Assembly: GCA_002347965.1 (NCBI GenBank)
Contig: DDYN01000009.1
Span: 1-24,900 of the forward strand
Direction: 5' to 3'
Length of the DNA: 24,900 nt
Source of the DNA: UBA2233 sp002347965 [NCBI: Nitrospirae bacterium UBA2233]
GTDB lineage: Bacteria; UBA2233
Positions 6,892 to 14,145 of this stretch are shown here, one piece after another. The first letter of the stretch is position 1, and each line of letters opens with the position of its first letter. The position numbers were made by a program, and so were the translations under genes. The notes below the pieces were generated by a model, which did no database searches, had not been told where the DNA came from, and saw nothing but the letters and a program-made list of their open reading frames with translations.

Positions 6892-8073
6892 CTAGTCTTT
6901 GTGCTCGAAGAGCCCGGCGGCCCCCATTCCGCCGCCTACGCACATCGTGACTATCCCGTATTTGAGGCCGTTGTCGCGCATATGGTAGAGAATCTTGGTC
7001 GAAAGGATCGCGCCCGTCGCCCCCAAGGGGTGCCCTAGCGCGATTGCGCCGCCGTAAGGGTTGAGCTTCCGGCTCTCTAGGAAGCCCTCGAGCCCTAATT
7101 TCTTCACGCAGTACACGCTCTGGGAGGCGAACGCCTCGTTCATCTCGATTACATCGATCTCTTTGAGCTTTAGGTCAACCTTGGCCAGAAGTTTCGGCAC
7201 GGCCAACGAAGGGCCGATCCCCATCTCATCCGGACCGCAGCCTACCGTCGTGTACCCTTTGAAGCGCCCTAGCGGCTTGAGCCCCAAGTCCTTAGCCTTG
7301 TCCTTGCTCATCAAAACGACGGCCGCCGCCCCATCGGTCATTTGAGATGAGTTTCCCGCCGTGACCGTCCCTTCTTTCCAGAAGGCCGGTTTAAGCTTAG
7401 AGAGCGCTTCTATCGAGGTGTCCCTGCGCGGTCCTTCGTCCGTGTCGAACTGAAAGAACTCCTTGCCCCCGGCGGGTTTGTAGCGGTAAGCCTGGACGGG
7501 GACGATCTGCTCCTTGAAGACTCCCTTATCGATCCCTTCGACGGCAAGAAGGTTGCTTCTTAGGCCGAGCGCATCCTGCTCTTCGCGGCTTATATCGTAA
7601 CGCTTGGCCACGTTCTCGGCCGTTTCCCCCATGCTAACGTATGCGGGGTAGAACTCCTCGACCATCTCAGGGTGCGGGACGATTTTATTCCCGCCCATAG
7701 GGATAAGGCTCATGCTCTCGATGCCGCCGGCTACGACGACGTCGGCCATTCCGGACATAATCCGAAAGGCGCCCAAAGCGATCGCCTCCAGCCCGGAAGC
7801 GCAGAAGCGGTTGATGGTCATGCACGAGACCGAATTCGGCAGTTTTGCACGAAACCATGTCTCTCTAGCCAGGTTCATGCCCTGCTCGGCCTCCGGCATG
7901 GCACAGCCTATGATGCAGTCGTCCACGAGCTTCGGGTCTAAGTCGCCCGCACGTTTCAAGGCTTCAAGAATGACCGCGGCGCCCATATCCTCCGGACGAA
8001 CATCGGCTAGGGACCCCTTTTTGGCCCGGCCCATGGCCGTCCGTGCGGCCGAAACGACCATTGTTTTTTCCAT
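6892..8073 (-). CDS. fadA: Acetyl-CoA C-acyltransferase (thiolase), FadA-like
   Basis: Thiolase cleaves 3-ketoacyl-CoA with CoA to acetyl-CoA and a shortened acyl-CoA, the last step of beta-oxidation. The 393 residues are standard length. The nucleophilic cysteine is C91 in NRFCASGLEAI, the histidine is H348 in GHPLGATGA and the second cysteine is C378 in CVGGGMGAA. NEAFA, near residue 316, contributes to the active site. The ATG has a GGGGG-type shine-dalgarno. It lies 24 bases downstream of the FadN-like gene on the same strand and ends at a strong terminator. Pairing with FadN points to a degradative thiolase, rather than an acetoacetyl-CoA biosynthetic one, although sequence alone cannot exclude the latter. 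Confidence 0.95.
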   Translation of the reverse strand: MEKTMVVSAARTAMGRAKKGSLADVRPEDMGAAVILEALKRAGDLDPKLVDDCIIGCAMPEAEQGMNLARETWFRAKLPNSVSCMTINRFCASGLEAIALGAFRIMSGMADVVVAGGIESMSLIPMGGNKIVPHPEMVEEFYPAYVSMGETAENVAKRYDISREEQDALGLRSNLLAVEGIDKGVFKEQIVPVQAYRYKPAGGKEFFQFDTDEGPRRDTSIEALSKLKPAFWKEGTVTAGNSSQMTDGAAAVVLMSKDKAKDLGLKPLGRFKGYTTVGCGPDEMGIGPSLAVPKLLAKVDLKLKEIDVIEMNEAFASQSVYCVKKLGLEGFLESRKLNPYGGAIALGHPLGATGAILSTKILYHMRDNGLKYGIVTMCVGGGMGAAGLFEHKD

Positions 8074-8097
8074 AGATTTCCCCCTTCCTTCGTGTGT

Positions 8098-10509
8098 TTA
8101 GTTTCTGAGCGGACGGTTGTACATAAGCATGTGCTGGATACGGGCAAGCGTGCGATCCTCGCCAAGGAGGCTAAGGAACGCCTCGCGCTCTAGATCCAGC
8201 AGGTATTGCTCGGAGACCTTCGTGCCGGGGCGTACCTTGCCGCCCGTCAAGATGTCGGCAAGCTTGAAGGCAACGACGACGTCGTACTCGGTAGCAAACC
8301 CCGCGTTTCGCATTCCCTGTACGTACAGCTTGAGAGCGGCCGCCGCACCTTCGCCGGCAACGGGGATGTTCGTGAGCTCTCTGGGCTGCCTGTAGCCCAT
8401 CTGAGCGAGAGCCAAGACGGCCTTTTTGGCGTCTTGGATAAGGAAGTCCCGGTTGAAGGTCATCCCGTCCGTTGGTTTCAAGAATCCCCATTCTATCGCC
8501 TCCTGGGCAGACGTGGCGACCTTGGCGAGCGCGATCAGCTCGAAAGCCTTCCGTACGAACGGGAATAGGTCGGATGGCGGGTTCTCGATCACGCTCTCGA
8601 CACAGCGCTTGTAGAGCTCTTTACAGCCCCCTCCTGCAGGAACGAGCCCTACGCCCACTTCGACGAGCCCGATGTAGCTCTCGACATGGGCCTGGACGCG
8701 GTCTGCATGCATGAGGATCTCGCAGCCCCCACCGAGCGCCATACCAGACGGTGCGGCCACAACGGGCTTCTTGGAGTACCGAAGGCGCATGTTGGCGTCT
8801 TGGAATTCCTTGACGATTTTTTCAAGCTGCTCGAAGTCTTTGTTCTGGGCGGCGGCCAGGATCAAGAAAATGTTCGCCCCTACGCAGAAATTCTGAGCAT
8901 GGTTGGCGATGACGAGCCCTTCGAAACGCTCTTCGACAATCGCGATGCTTTTTTGCATCATGCCGCCGATGTCGGGGTCGATTGCGTTCATCTTCGTGTG
9001 GAATTCCAGGCAGGCGACGCCGTCTCCTAGGTCGTAAAGCGTCGCCCCGTCGTTGTGCTCGACCACCTTCCCTTGTTCTTTAAGCTCGGGAAGAAGGATT
9101 ATGTCGGGGTTCTTCGAGGCTGGGACGTAGTCCTTGGTCTTGAAATCGTAAAAATAGACGGTATTGTTCTTTTTTGTGTAGAACGATTCTTTGCCCGCTT
9201 CGAGCATCCCGAGCACGTTCTTTGGGACGCTTACCCCTTCTTTTTGCATCCGCTCGATAGATTGCCTTACTCCGATCGCATCCCAGGCCTCGAACGGTCC
9301 AAGCTGAAAGTTAAACCCCCACTTGATCGCGTTGTCGACGTCCAGGATCGTGTCGGCGACCTCGGGAATCCGGTTTGCGCAGTATGCAAAGCTGTCTGCA
9401 AGCACTTTCCAGGCAAAATTGGCCGCCTTGTCGTCCATTGAAACGAGCTTGGCGATTCTTTGTTTGGGGTCTTCGATCCCCTTAAGGCCCTTAAGCGAGG
9501 GGTAGTCGGGCTTTATCGTGTCGGTATAAGACATGGTGGCTGGGTCTAAGACTTTTCGTACGCTCTGGCCGTCTTGCGCCCTCTCTTTCTTGTAGAACCC
9601 TCTGCCTGCCTTGTCGCCGAGCATGCCGCCATCGATCATCTTTTTGATGAAATCAGGAAGGGCGAAGACCTCGCGGCGCTCGTCGTTAGGACAGTTGTCG
9701 TACACCGTCCTTGCTACATGGGCCAATGTGTCGAGCCCGACCAAGTCGGCCGTACGGAAAGTGGCGGAGTTCGGCCTGCCCATAGGCACGCCCGTAATGG
9801 CGTCGACCTCGTCGATCCTGAGGCCCTCTTGAAGCATCAGGTGCATGATGTACATCATGCCTTCGACCCCGACCCGGTTAGCGATGAAGTTGGGCGTATC
9901 CTTGGCGCGGATTACTCCTTTTCCGAGGGTGTAGCTACAAAAACGCTCGACTACCTGGAGCGCATCCTGCTTTGTTTTGGGGTGCGGGATGATTTCGAGC
10001 AGCTTCATGTAACGCGGGGGGTTGAAGAAGTGGGTGACCAGGAAGTGCTCCTGGAAGTCCTTGTTCAAGCCCTCGGCCATCTTAGATACGCTGATCCCGG
10101 AGGTGTTCGAGGCGACGATCGTCCCGGGCGTTCGGAACTGGGAGACGCGTTTGAAAAGCTGCTGCTTTACGGCTAGGTTTTCGACGACGGCTTCGATGAT
10201 CAGGTCGCACTCTTTAAGCCGCTCCATGTCGTCGTCAAAGTTCCCGATGGTTACCAGTTCGGCGTTCTTTTTCGAGAAAAACGCCGCAGGTTTCGAATTG
10301 AGCGCGCTGTTCCAACCCTTCAGGGAAAACCGATTGCGGACTGCCTTGCTCTCGAGCGTCAGGCCCTTGCGTGCTTCATCTTCTGTGAGCTCTTTAGGGA
10401 CGATGTCAAGCAGGTAAGTGGGGATTTGGGCGTTGGCCATATGGGCGGCGATACCGCTTCCCATCACGCCAGCCCCGAGAACGGCTGCACGTCTGATGTC
10501 TCTTGCCAT
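8098..10509 (-). CDS. fadN: 3-hydroxyacyl-CoA dehydrogenase/enoyl-CoA hydratase fusion (FadN-like)
   Basis: This bifunctional enzyme should hydrate trans-2-enoyl-CoA and oxidise 3-hydroxyacyl-CoA with NAD in beta-oxidation. The 803-residue protein begins with the NAD-binding domain (GAGVMGSGIA, residues 12-21), followed by IIEAVVENLAVKQ, the catalytic-histidine segment VTHFFNPPRYMKLLEIIP and a C-terminal HAD domain. A crotonase (hydratase/isomerase) domain comes last, with oxyanion segment NHAQNFCVGANIF and the acidic loop VEVGVGLVPAGGG. Dehydrogenase first and hydratase last is the B. subtilis FadN (YusL) arrangement, opposite to E. coli FadB. I chose ATG 10509 because AAGGAGG sits 7 bases upstream, although the frame is open further. 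A 10-bp promoter-like element (TATAGT) lies at 10561-10566 on this strand. Confidence 0.93.
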   Translation of the reverse strand: MARDIRRAAVLGAGVMGSGIAAHMANAQIPTYLLDIVPKELTEDEARKGLTLESKAVRNRFSLKGWNSALNSKPAAFFSKKNAELVTIGNFDDDMERLKECDLIIEAVVENLAVKQQLFKRVSQFRTPGTIVASNTSGISVSKMAEGLNKDFQEHFLVTHFFNPPRYMKLLEIIPHPKTKQDALQVVERFCSYTLGKGVIRAKDTPNFIANRVGVEGMMYIMHLMLQEGLRIDEVDAITGVPMGRPNSATFRTADLVGLDTLAHVARTVYDNCPNDERREVFALPDFIKKMIDGGMLGDKAGRGFYKKERAQDGQSVRKVLDPATMSYTDTIKPDYPSLKGLKGIEDPKQRIAKLVSMDDKAANFAWKVLADSFAYCANRIPEVADTILDVDNAIKWGFNFQLGPFEAWDAIGVRQSIERMQKEGVSVPKNVLGMLEAGKESFYTKKNNTVYFYDFKTKDYVPASKNPDIILLPELKEQGKVVEHNDGATLYDLGDGVACLEFHTKMNAIDPDIGGMMQKSIAIVEERFEGLVIANHAQNFCVGANIFLILAAAQNKDFEQLEKIVKEFQDANMRLRYSKKPVVAAPSGMALGGGCEILMHADRVQAHVESYIGLVEVGVGLVPAGGGCKELYKRCVESVIENPPSDLFPFVRKAFELIALAKVATSAQEAIEWGFLKPTDGMTFNRDFLIQDAKKAVLALAQMGYRQPRELTNIPVAGEGAAAALKLYVQGMRNAGFATEYDVVVAFKLADILTGGKVRPGTKVSEQYLLDLEREAFLSLLGEDRTLARIQHMLMYNRPLRN

Positions 10510-10560
10510 GCTTTTCCTCCTTAGGAAAAAATTTTTGTTGGGCTGCATTGGTATCGAGTT

Positions 10561-10566
10561 ACTATA
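10561..10566 (-). promoter_or_regulatory. Possible -10 element for fadN-fadA
   Basis: On the minus strand TATAGT, five of six matches to the sigma-70 -10 box, lies about 50 bases upstream of the fadN ATG, which leaves a leader of about 45 bases. No convincing -35 lies 16-18 bases upstream. It falls in the 59-base gap after the acyltransferase stop, so the fad genes may have their own promoter. Confidence 0.3.
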
Positions 10567-10568
10567 CA

Positions 10569-11297
10569 TCAAACCTTGCGTCGTTGTGGAGAGCTTTTTA
10601 GAAAAGCCAGTGCGAGCCGATCGAGCCTGTTTAGCGTATCCTGGATGCGGCATCTTCCATGTTCTATGCGAACCTTGAGCGTACCTTGGGCTTGAGGGAG
10701 GAAGAGCGGCTTTCCTACGACCACGACCAGCCTGGCAAAGGGCAGGGGAATCCAGTAGCGGTCCCAGGAGAAGGGGTTGCGTACCCTTGGAGAACTGGCC
10801 ATGGCTACCGGAATAAGCGGGACTCCGAGCCTCAAGGCCAGGTAGGCCGGTCCCGGTTTGGCCAGGAATCTTGGGCCCCTTGGCCCGTCGGGGGCGATCG
10901 CGACGGAATTGCCTTCTTTAAGAAGCCTAAGCAAATGGACGGTCGTTTTCGGGCCTTCGATTCCCCGAACGCCTTGGACAAAATCGCTGCCAAACACCCG
11001 CGCCGCGGTTTTCAGCAGTTCGGCGCCCATGCTCCTAGAAACCACAAAATAAACGCCCTTCGGCCCGAGAAGTCCGGGGACGAGGAACTGGTGGTGGTGC
11101 CAGCCAGCCAGGATCGCGCCTTTGGGTGGGCAATCCTCGAGCGGCTCTCCCGATTCCTCGAGCCAAACAACCCGGAGCGTTCCAATGTAGCGCCTGTAGG
11201 CCCAAACCCCGACCCTGGCGAACGTGCGGAAGCCTTTAGGGAGGTTGCAGCCCTCCTGTTGATACCCTACGCTCACACCATTTCCTGACCGGTGCAT
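10569..11297 (-). CDS. DUF374/lysophospholipid-type acyltransferase
   Basis: The protein resembles the DUF374 group of the lysophospholipid acyltransferase superfamily, often linked to lipid A or phospholipid modification in Gram-negative bacteria. Motifs (from the ATG at 11297, 242 residues): GWHHHQ at 65-70, the His-containing acyltransferase motif I; SRSMGAELLKTAARVFG at 88-103; RGIEGP; and APDGPRGPRFLAKPG at 135-149, the motif III/IV block. These are followed by GVPLIPVAMASSPRVRNPFSWDRYWIPLPFARLVVVVGKPL, typical of the family. The acyl donor and lipid acceptor cannot be told from sequence. An AGGA shine-dalgarno supports GTG at 11276 rather than ATG 11297 as the start; the frame is open further to 11399 but would then overlap the divergent peptidase gene. 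It precedes fadN-fadA on the same strand, perhaps linking lipid metabolism. Confidence 0.85.
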   Translation of the reverse strand: MHRSGNGVSVGYQQEGCNLPKGFRTFARVGVWAYRRYIGTLRVVWLEESGEPLEDCPPKGAILAGWHHHQFLVPGLLGPKGVYFVVSRSMGAELLKTAARVFGSDFVQGVRGIEGPKTTVHLLRLLKEGNSVAIAPDGPRGPRFLAKPGPAYLALRLGVPLIPVAMASSPRVRNPFSWDRYWIPLPFARLVVVVGKPLFLPQAQGTLKVRIEHGRCRIQDTLNRLDRLALAFLKSSPQRRKV

Positions 11298-11314
11298 GTT
11301 TTTAAACTCAACGC

Positions 11315-11343
11315 ACTTTACAACCGTTTCTGTTTTTTGGCAA
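11315..11343 (-). promoter_or_regulatory. Sigma-70-like promoter for the acyltransferase gene
   Basis: On the minus strand TTGCCA (11338-11343) and TAAAGT (11315-11320) are spaced by 17 bases, which resembles a sigma-70 promoter (5/6 and 4/6 matches). A predicted transcript start near 11308 would leave an 11-base leader to the ATG at 11297 but ~32 bases to the GTG at 11276, favouring the GTG as the start. Confidence 0.4.
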
Positions 11344-11381
11344 CATGAAAGGATGTTTTGTCGAACGTCAAGGATTGGCCT

Positions 11382-13451
11382 ATGGCTTGGAGAAAACACT
11401 GGAAGAGCTTGTGCGTTGGGATCTTCCTGGTTGGCTGTATTTTTGCGGGCGCAGTTTTGAAGGGAATGGCCTTTGGCCCCTTAAGCCGCCCATCTACCGC
11501 GTATCAAGACTCAAGCCAGCAAGGCCAAAACGATCAGCCCCTAGCCTACGTGGCCGAGATCATCCATGACCTCGTCGTGTACCGGGTGTACGCGGACGGT
11601 TTTTCTTCGCTGCCCAAAAATGGCAGGGTGCTTGCCTACTGGCTTACGATGGCGGCGCGTGCCGGAAGGGACATCTACTATCTCCAGCTGACAGACCGGG
11701 GGCTAGAGGTTCGGAGGCTTATCGAGGGTATCCTTGCCAACCCGGAAGGGGTCGAGTCCGAGTTTCTTCGGGACCTAAAATACTACGCCTACAGGTTCTG
11801 GGATGCCTCCTCAAACTACGATACGCGCTCATACAAGAAATTTCTTCCCCGCTTTTCTTACGACGCGCTCGTTCGTGCCGCCAAAAAGTCGCATGCCAAC
11901 GGGGCGGACTTTGGGCTAAAAAATGGTAAGACCCTGGATGGGCTCCTTGAAGAGCTTAAGCGAACGCTGTTCGACCCAGACTTCGAGCCCTACCTGATTC
12001 ATCCCTCCCCAAGCGATGCGCTACTCGATGCTGCAACAAACTTCTACGAGGGAGTAAGCGAAAAAGAGGCGAGAGAGTTCTACGCCGATACGACGGGCAA
12101 GCATCCGCTGAATTCCCGGCTTGTCAAGCAGGACGGTGCTCTTGTCGAGAGGGTATGGAAGGTGGGCGGCATGTACGACCCGCAGGTTAGGCAGATTGTT
12201 GCGTATTTGAAGAAGGCCGTTCCTTTCATGGAAAAAGCCCAGGCTGAGGCTACGGGACATTTGATCGCCTACTACGAAACGGGCGATACGGCACAATGGC
12301 TAGCCTTCAACGAAACGTGGGCAAAGACTCCGTCGAAAGTCGACTTTATCAACGGGTTCGTCGAGGTTTACCACGACCCGCTAAATTTAAAGGGAAGCTT
12401 CGAAGGGCTCGTGGGCTACACGAACGAAGGAAGGCTTGCGGTCGCAAAGAAGGTGTTAGACAACATTCAGGCGTTTGAAGCCTCCGAACCTTGGGATGAT
12501 GCCTACAAAAAGACCTGGACAGACCTGCCAGCCGTCAACCCGATCGACATCGTTGCCGAAACGGGCGATGCCGCGGCCTGCTGTACGATAGGGATCAACC
12601 TGCCCAACGAAGCCGACATCCGCGAGCGTGTAGGCTCAAAGAATTTTATGCTCGAGAACGTCATCGATGCGGTGAATTTAGGCTCGAAGCAGGCTTATGG
12701 CAGTAGCGTACTCGACGCGTTTGCGCTTGAAGACGAACGGGCGGACGATGAAGCCTACTCTACCGAGGCGGACTGGCTGCATACGCTCTACCACGAAACC
12801 ATCGGCCACGGTGGCGGGAAGGTGCTCATCGATCGCGACCCTTCGGAGGTGTTGCTGGATACCTACAACGCACTCGAGGAGGCGAGGGCGGAGCTCGTCG
12901 CACTCTGGCAAATCGGCAACCCGTTGACGCTCAAGCTTGGCCTTTTGCCAAACGAGAGGGCTGCGCTAGCACACTACCGCTCGTTTGCGCGTAACGCGCT
13001 GCTTCTCCTGCGCAAGTACGAGGAGGCAGGCGGGGTAGGCGAGGCCCACGATAGGGCAAGACACCTGATAGTCAACTTCATGATCCAGAACGGCTACGGC
13101 GTGAATGTCTTGAACGTCGAGGGCAAGACGTACTACCGCGTAAAGAGCTTAGAAGCGATGCGCGAGGGCGTCGGTAAGCTCTTGGCCGAAATTCAGCGCA
13201 TCAAGGCCAACGGGGATTATCCCGCGGCCAAGCGGCTTATTGAGGACTATGCCGTCCGTTTCGAACCCGCGCTCAGGGACGAGGTGGTAGCCCGCTACAA
13301 GGCGCTCGGGGTTCCTGCTTACAGCGTTGCCTTAAGGCCAGTGATCGTGCCCGTCCTCGAAAACGGCGAGGTTATCGACGCCAAGCTCTACGAGCCCGCG
13401 GATTTACTCGAAGAGAACCTCATCTACTCGGGTCTTATAGAGCCGAATTAG
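11382..13451 (+). CDS. M49 family peptidase (dipeptidyl-peptidase III-like), exported
   Basis: M49 zinc peptidases (dipeptidyl-peptidase III family) use a HEXXGH zinc motif and a downstream EE(C/A)RAE motif. Both are visible: HETIGHGGGK at about residues 471-480 and LEEARAEL at about 498-505. The 689-residue length fits the family. The N-terminus MAWRKHWKS followed by LCVGIFLVG looks like a signal peptide or anchor. LVGC at 16-19 could be a lipobox, though the hydrophobic stretch continues past it. M49 enzymes are mostly cytosolic, so export is notable. I chose the ATG at 11382 because AAGGA lies 7 bases upstream; the frame is open to a TTG at 11358. It diverges from the acyltransferase and is followed by a hairpin-rich gap. 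The assignment rests on the two motifs; the substrate is unknown. Confidence 0.85.
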   Translation: MAWRKHWKSLCVGIFLVGCIFAGAVLKGMAFGPLSRPSTAYQDSSQQGQNDQPLAYVAEIIHDLVVYRVYADGFSSLPKNGRVLAYWLTMAARAGRDIYYLQLTDRGLEVRRLIEGILANPEGVESEFLRDLKYYAYRFWDASSNYDTRSYKKFLPRFSYDALVRAAKKSHANGADFGLKNGKTLDGLLEELKRTLFDPDFEPYLIHPSPSDALLDAATNFYEGVSEKEAREFYADTTGKHPLNSRLVKQDGALVERVWKVGGMYDPQVRQIVAYLKKAVPFMEKAQAEATGHLIAYYETGDTAQWLAFNETWAKTPSKVDFINGFVEVYHDPLNLKGSFEGLVGYTNEGRLAVAKKVLDNIQAFEASEPWDDAYKKTWTDLPAVNPIDIVAETGDAAACCTIGINLPNEADIRERVGSKNFMLENVIDAVNLGSKQAYGSSVLDAFALEDERADDEAYSTEADWLHTLYHETIGHGGGKVLIDRDPSEVLLDTYNALEEARAELVALWQIGNPLTLKLGLLPNERAALAHYRSFARNALLLLRKYEEAGGVGEAHDRARHLIVNFMIQNGYGVNVLNVEGKTYYRVKSLEAMREGVGKLLAEIQRIKANGDYPAAKRLIEDYAVRFEPALRDEVVARYKALGVPAYSVALRPVIVPVLENGEVIDAKLYEPADLLEENLIYSGLIEPN

Positions 13452-13478
13452 CCCGGGCTTTCCAACTCGAGCGGGGTT

Positions 13479-13506
13479 ATAGGCGGGACAAGAAAGTCCC
13501 GCCTAT
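13479..13506 (+). terminator. Perfect hairpin after the M49 peptidase gene
   Basis: ATAGGCGGGAC, a 6-base loop (AAGAAA) and its perfect complement GTCCCGCCTAT form an 11-bp stem 28 bases after the peptidase stop. No T tract follows on either strand, so it may be a transcript-end stabiliser or weak terminator rather than a classical Rho-independent one. Confidence 0.4.
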
Positions 13507-13511
13507 CGAAA

Positions 13512-13650
13512 TAGAAGGGCTTCTGCCGATAGCCCAACGCCTTCTAGCCTTAGCGGACGCGGGCTTGTTTCGTAAGATTTAAGAAGGTTCTCCTGTCTTA
13601 AGGGGAGTCAACGGTATGGAAAAACCTCGTAAAGAGGCGAAAGGCTCCGC
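13512..13650 (+). promoter_or_regulatory. Candidate structured leader upstream of the ComEA-like gene
   Basis: A nested stem lies at 13512-13546 (TAGAAG pairs with CTTCTA, enclosing GGCT pairing with AGCC). Further on, GGAGTC (13604-13609) can pair with GGCTCC (13643-13648) as a 6-bp helix with one G-U pair, with a small CCTC/GAGG hairpin between. The second helix would cover the shine-dalgarno of a short upstream ORF and that of the comEA-like gene. I recognise no known riboswitch class. Confidence 0.3.
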
Positions 13651-13654
13651 ATGA
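13616..13654 (+). CDS. Possible 12-codon leader peptide upstream of the ComEA-like gene
   Basis: An ATG at 13616 opens a 12-codon frame, MEKPRKEAKGSA, with a strong AAGGGGAG shine-dalgarno 8 bases upstream. Its TGA overlaps the ATG of the next gene (ATGA). The spacing is that of translational coupling. At this size chance cannot be excluded; it could equally be that the AAGGGGAG element serves another purpose. Confidence 0.3.
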   Translation: MEKPRKEAKGSA

Positions 13655-13998
13655 ATCGCGTGGAAATGCAGCGGCTCATCGGAATCGGGGTCGTCTTCTT
13701 GCTGCTGATTGCTCGTATCCTTACCTACGACCCCTTCAAAGCCAGCATCGTTCCCCTTGACCCTTCCAACGCGTATGCCAGGCCTGCGCTTAGCCCCTCT
13801 CCTGGTTCGATCGCGCTGAACCTAGCGAGCGCAAAAGAGCTCGAGCTCCTGCCTGGCATCGGCCCATCCTTGGCCTCACGCATTCTCGAACACCGCCAAA
13901 CCCACGGCCCATTCAAGAGCGTAGAGGAGCTGCTGGCCGTGAAGGGCATAGGCCCAAAGACGCTCGAAAAAATCCGGCCTTATCTCAGGCTCGAATAA
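13651..13998 (+). CDS. ComEA-like helix-hairpin-helix protein
   Basis: ComEA-type proteins are membrane-anchored DNA-binding proteins used in DNA uptake. The 115-residue protein has an N-terminal hydrophobic segment (LIGIGVVFLLLIARIL, about residues 9-24), then a linker. The C-terminal region carries two helix-hairpin-helix motifs: LNLASAKELELLPGIGPSLASRILEHRQ and FKSVEELLAVKGIGPKTLEKIRPYL, both with the glycine-rich GIG hairpin. The order TM-linker-(HhH)2 matches ComEA. No adjacent ComEC gene is in the window, but a ComF-like gene lies ~10 kb upstream. GAAAGG lies 6 bases before the ATG. A weak hairpin with a T tract follows at 14058. Whether the organism is competent is not shown. Confidence 0.88.
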   Translation: MNRVEMQRLIGIGVVFLLLIARILTYDPFKASIVPLDPSNAYARPALSPSPGSIALNLASAKELELLPGIGPSLASRILEHRQTHGPFKSVEELLAVKGIGPKTLEKIRPYLRLE

Positions 13999-14057
13999 CC
14001 GATGTGTCCCGCTTAGCCGGCGCGGCCGGAAAGAAGGCTACGCCCGTCGTGGCAAGG

Positions 14058-14074
14058 AAAGCCGGGGCTTTTTT
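14058..14074 (+). terminator. Probable Rho-independent terminator after the ComEA-like gene
   Basis: A short stem, AAAGC and GCTTT closing a CGGG tetraloop, is followed by further T residues (six T in a row at 14069-14074). It lies 60 bases past the stop and 70 bases before the MFS gene, separating the two transcription units. The stem is only 5 bp, so the efficiency may be modest. Confidence 0.5.
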
Positions 14075-14145
14075 GGTTGGCCATGAAGGCGTGCTATTGT
14101 CGAGTTTAATGAGGTGCTTAACCTGATCCCGAAGAAATCCCCTCG

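Noticed and set aside
9574-10176. 200-codon plus-strand ORF
   Set aside because: It lies entirely antisense to the FadN-like gene and contains no recognisable domain; it is a shadow of biased codon use.
10510-10653. N-terminal extension of the FadN-like protein by 48 residues
   Set aside because: The ATG at 10509 has a perfect AAGGAGG site 7 bases upstream and begins right at the conserved NAD-binding domain; the longer form would also run into the acyltransferase gene.
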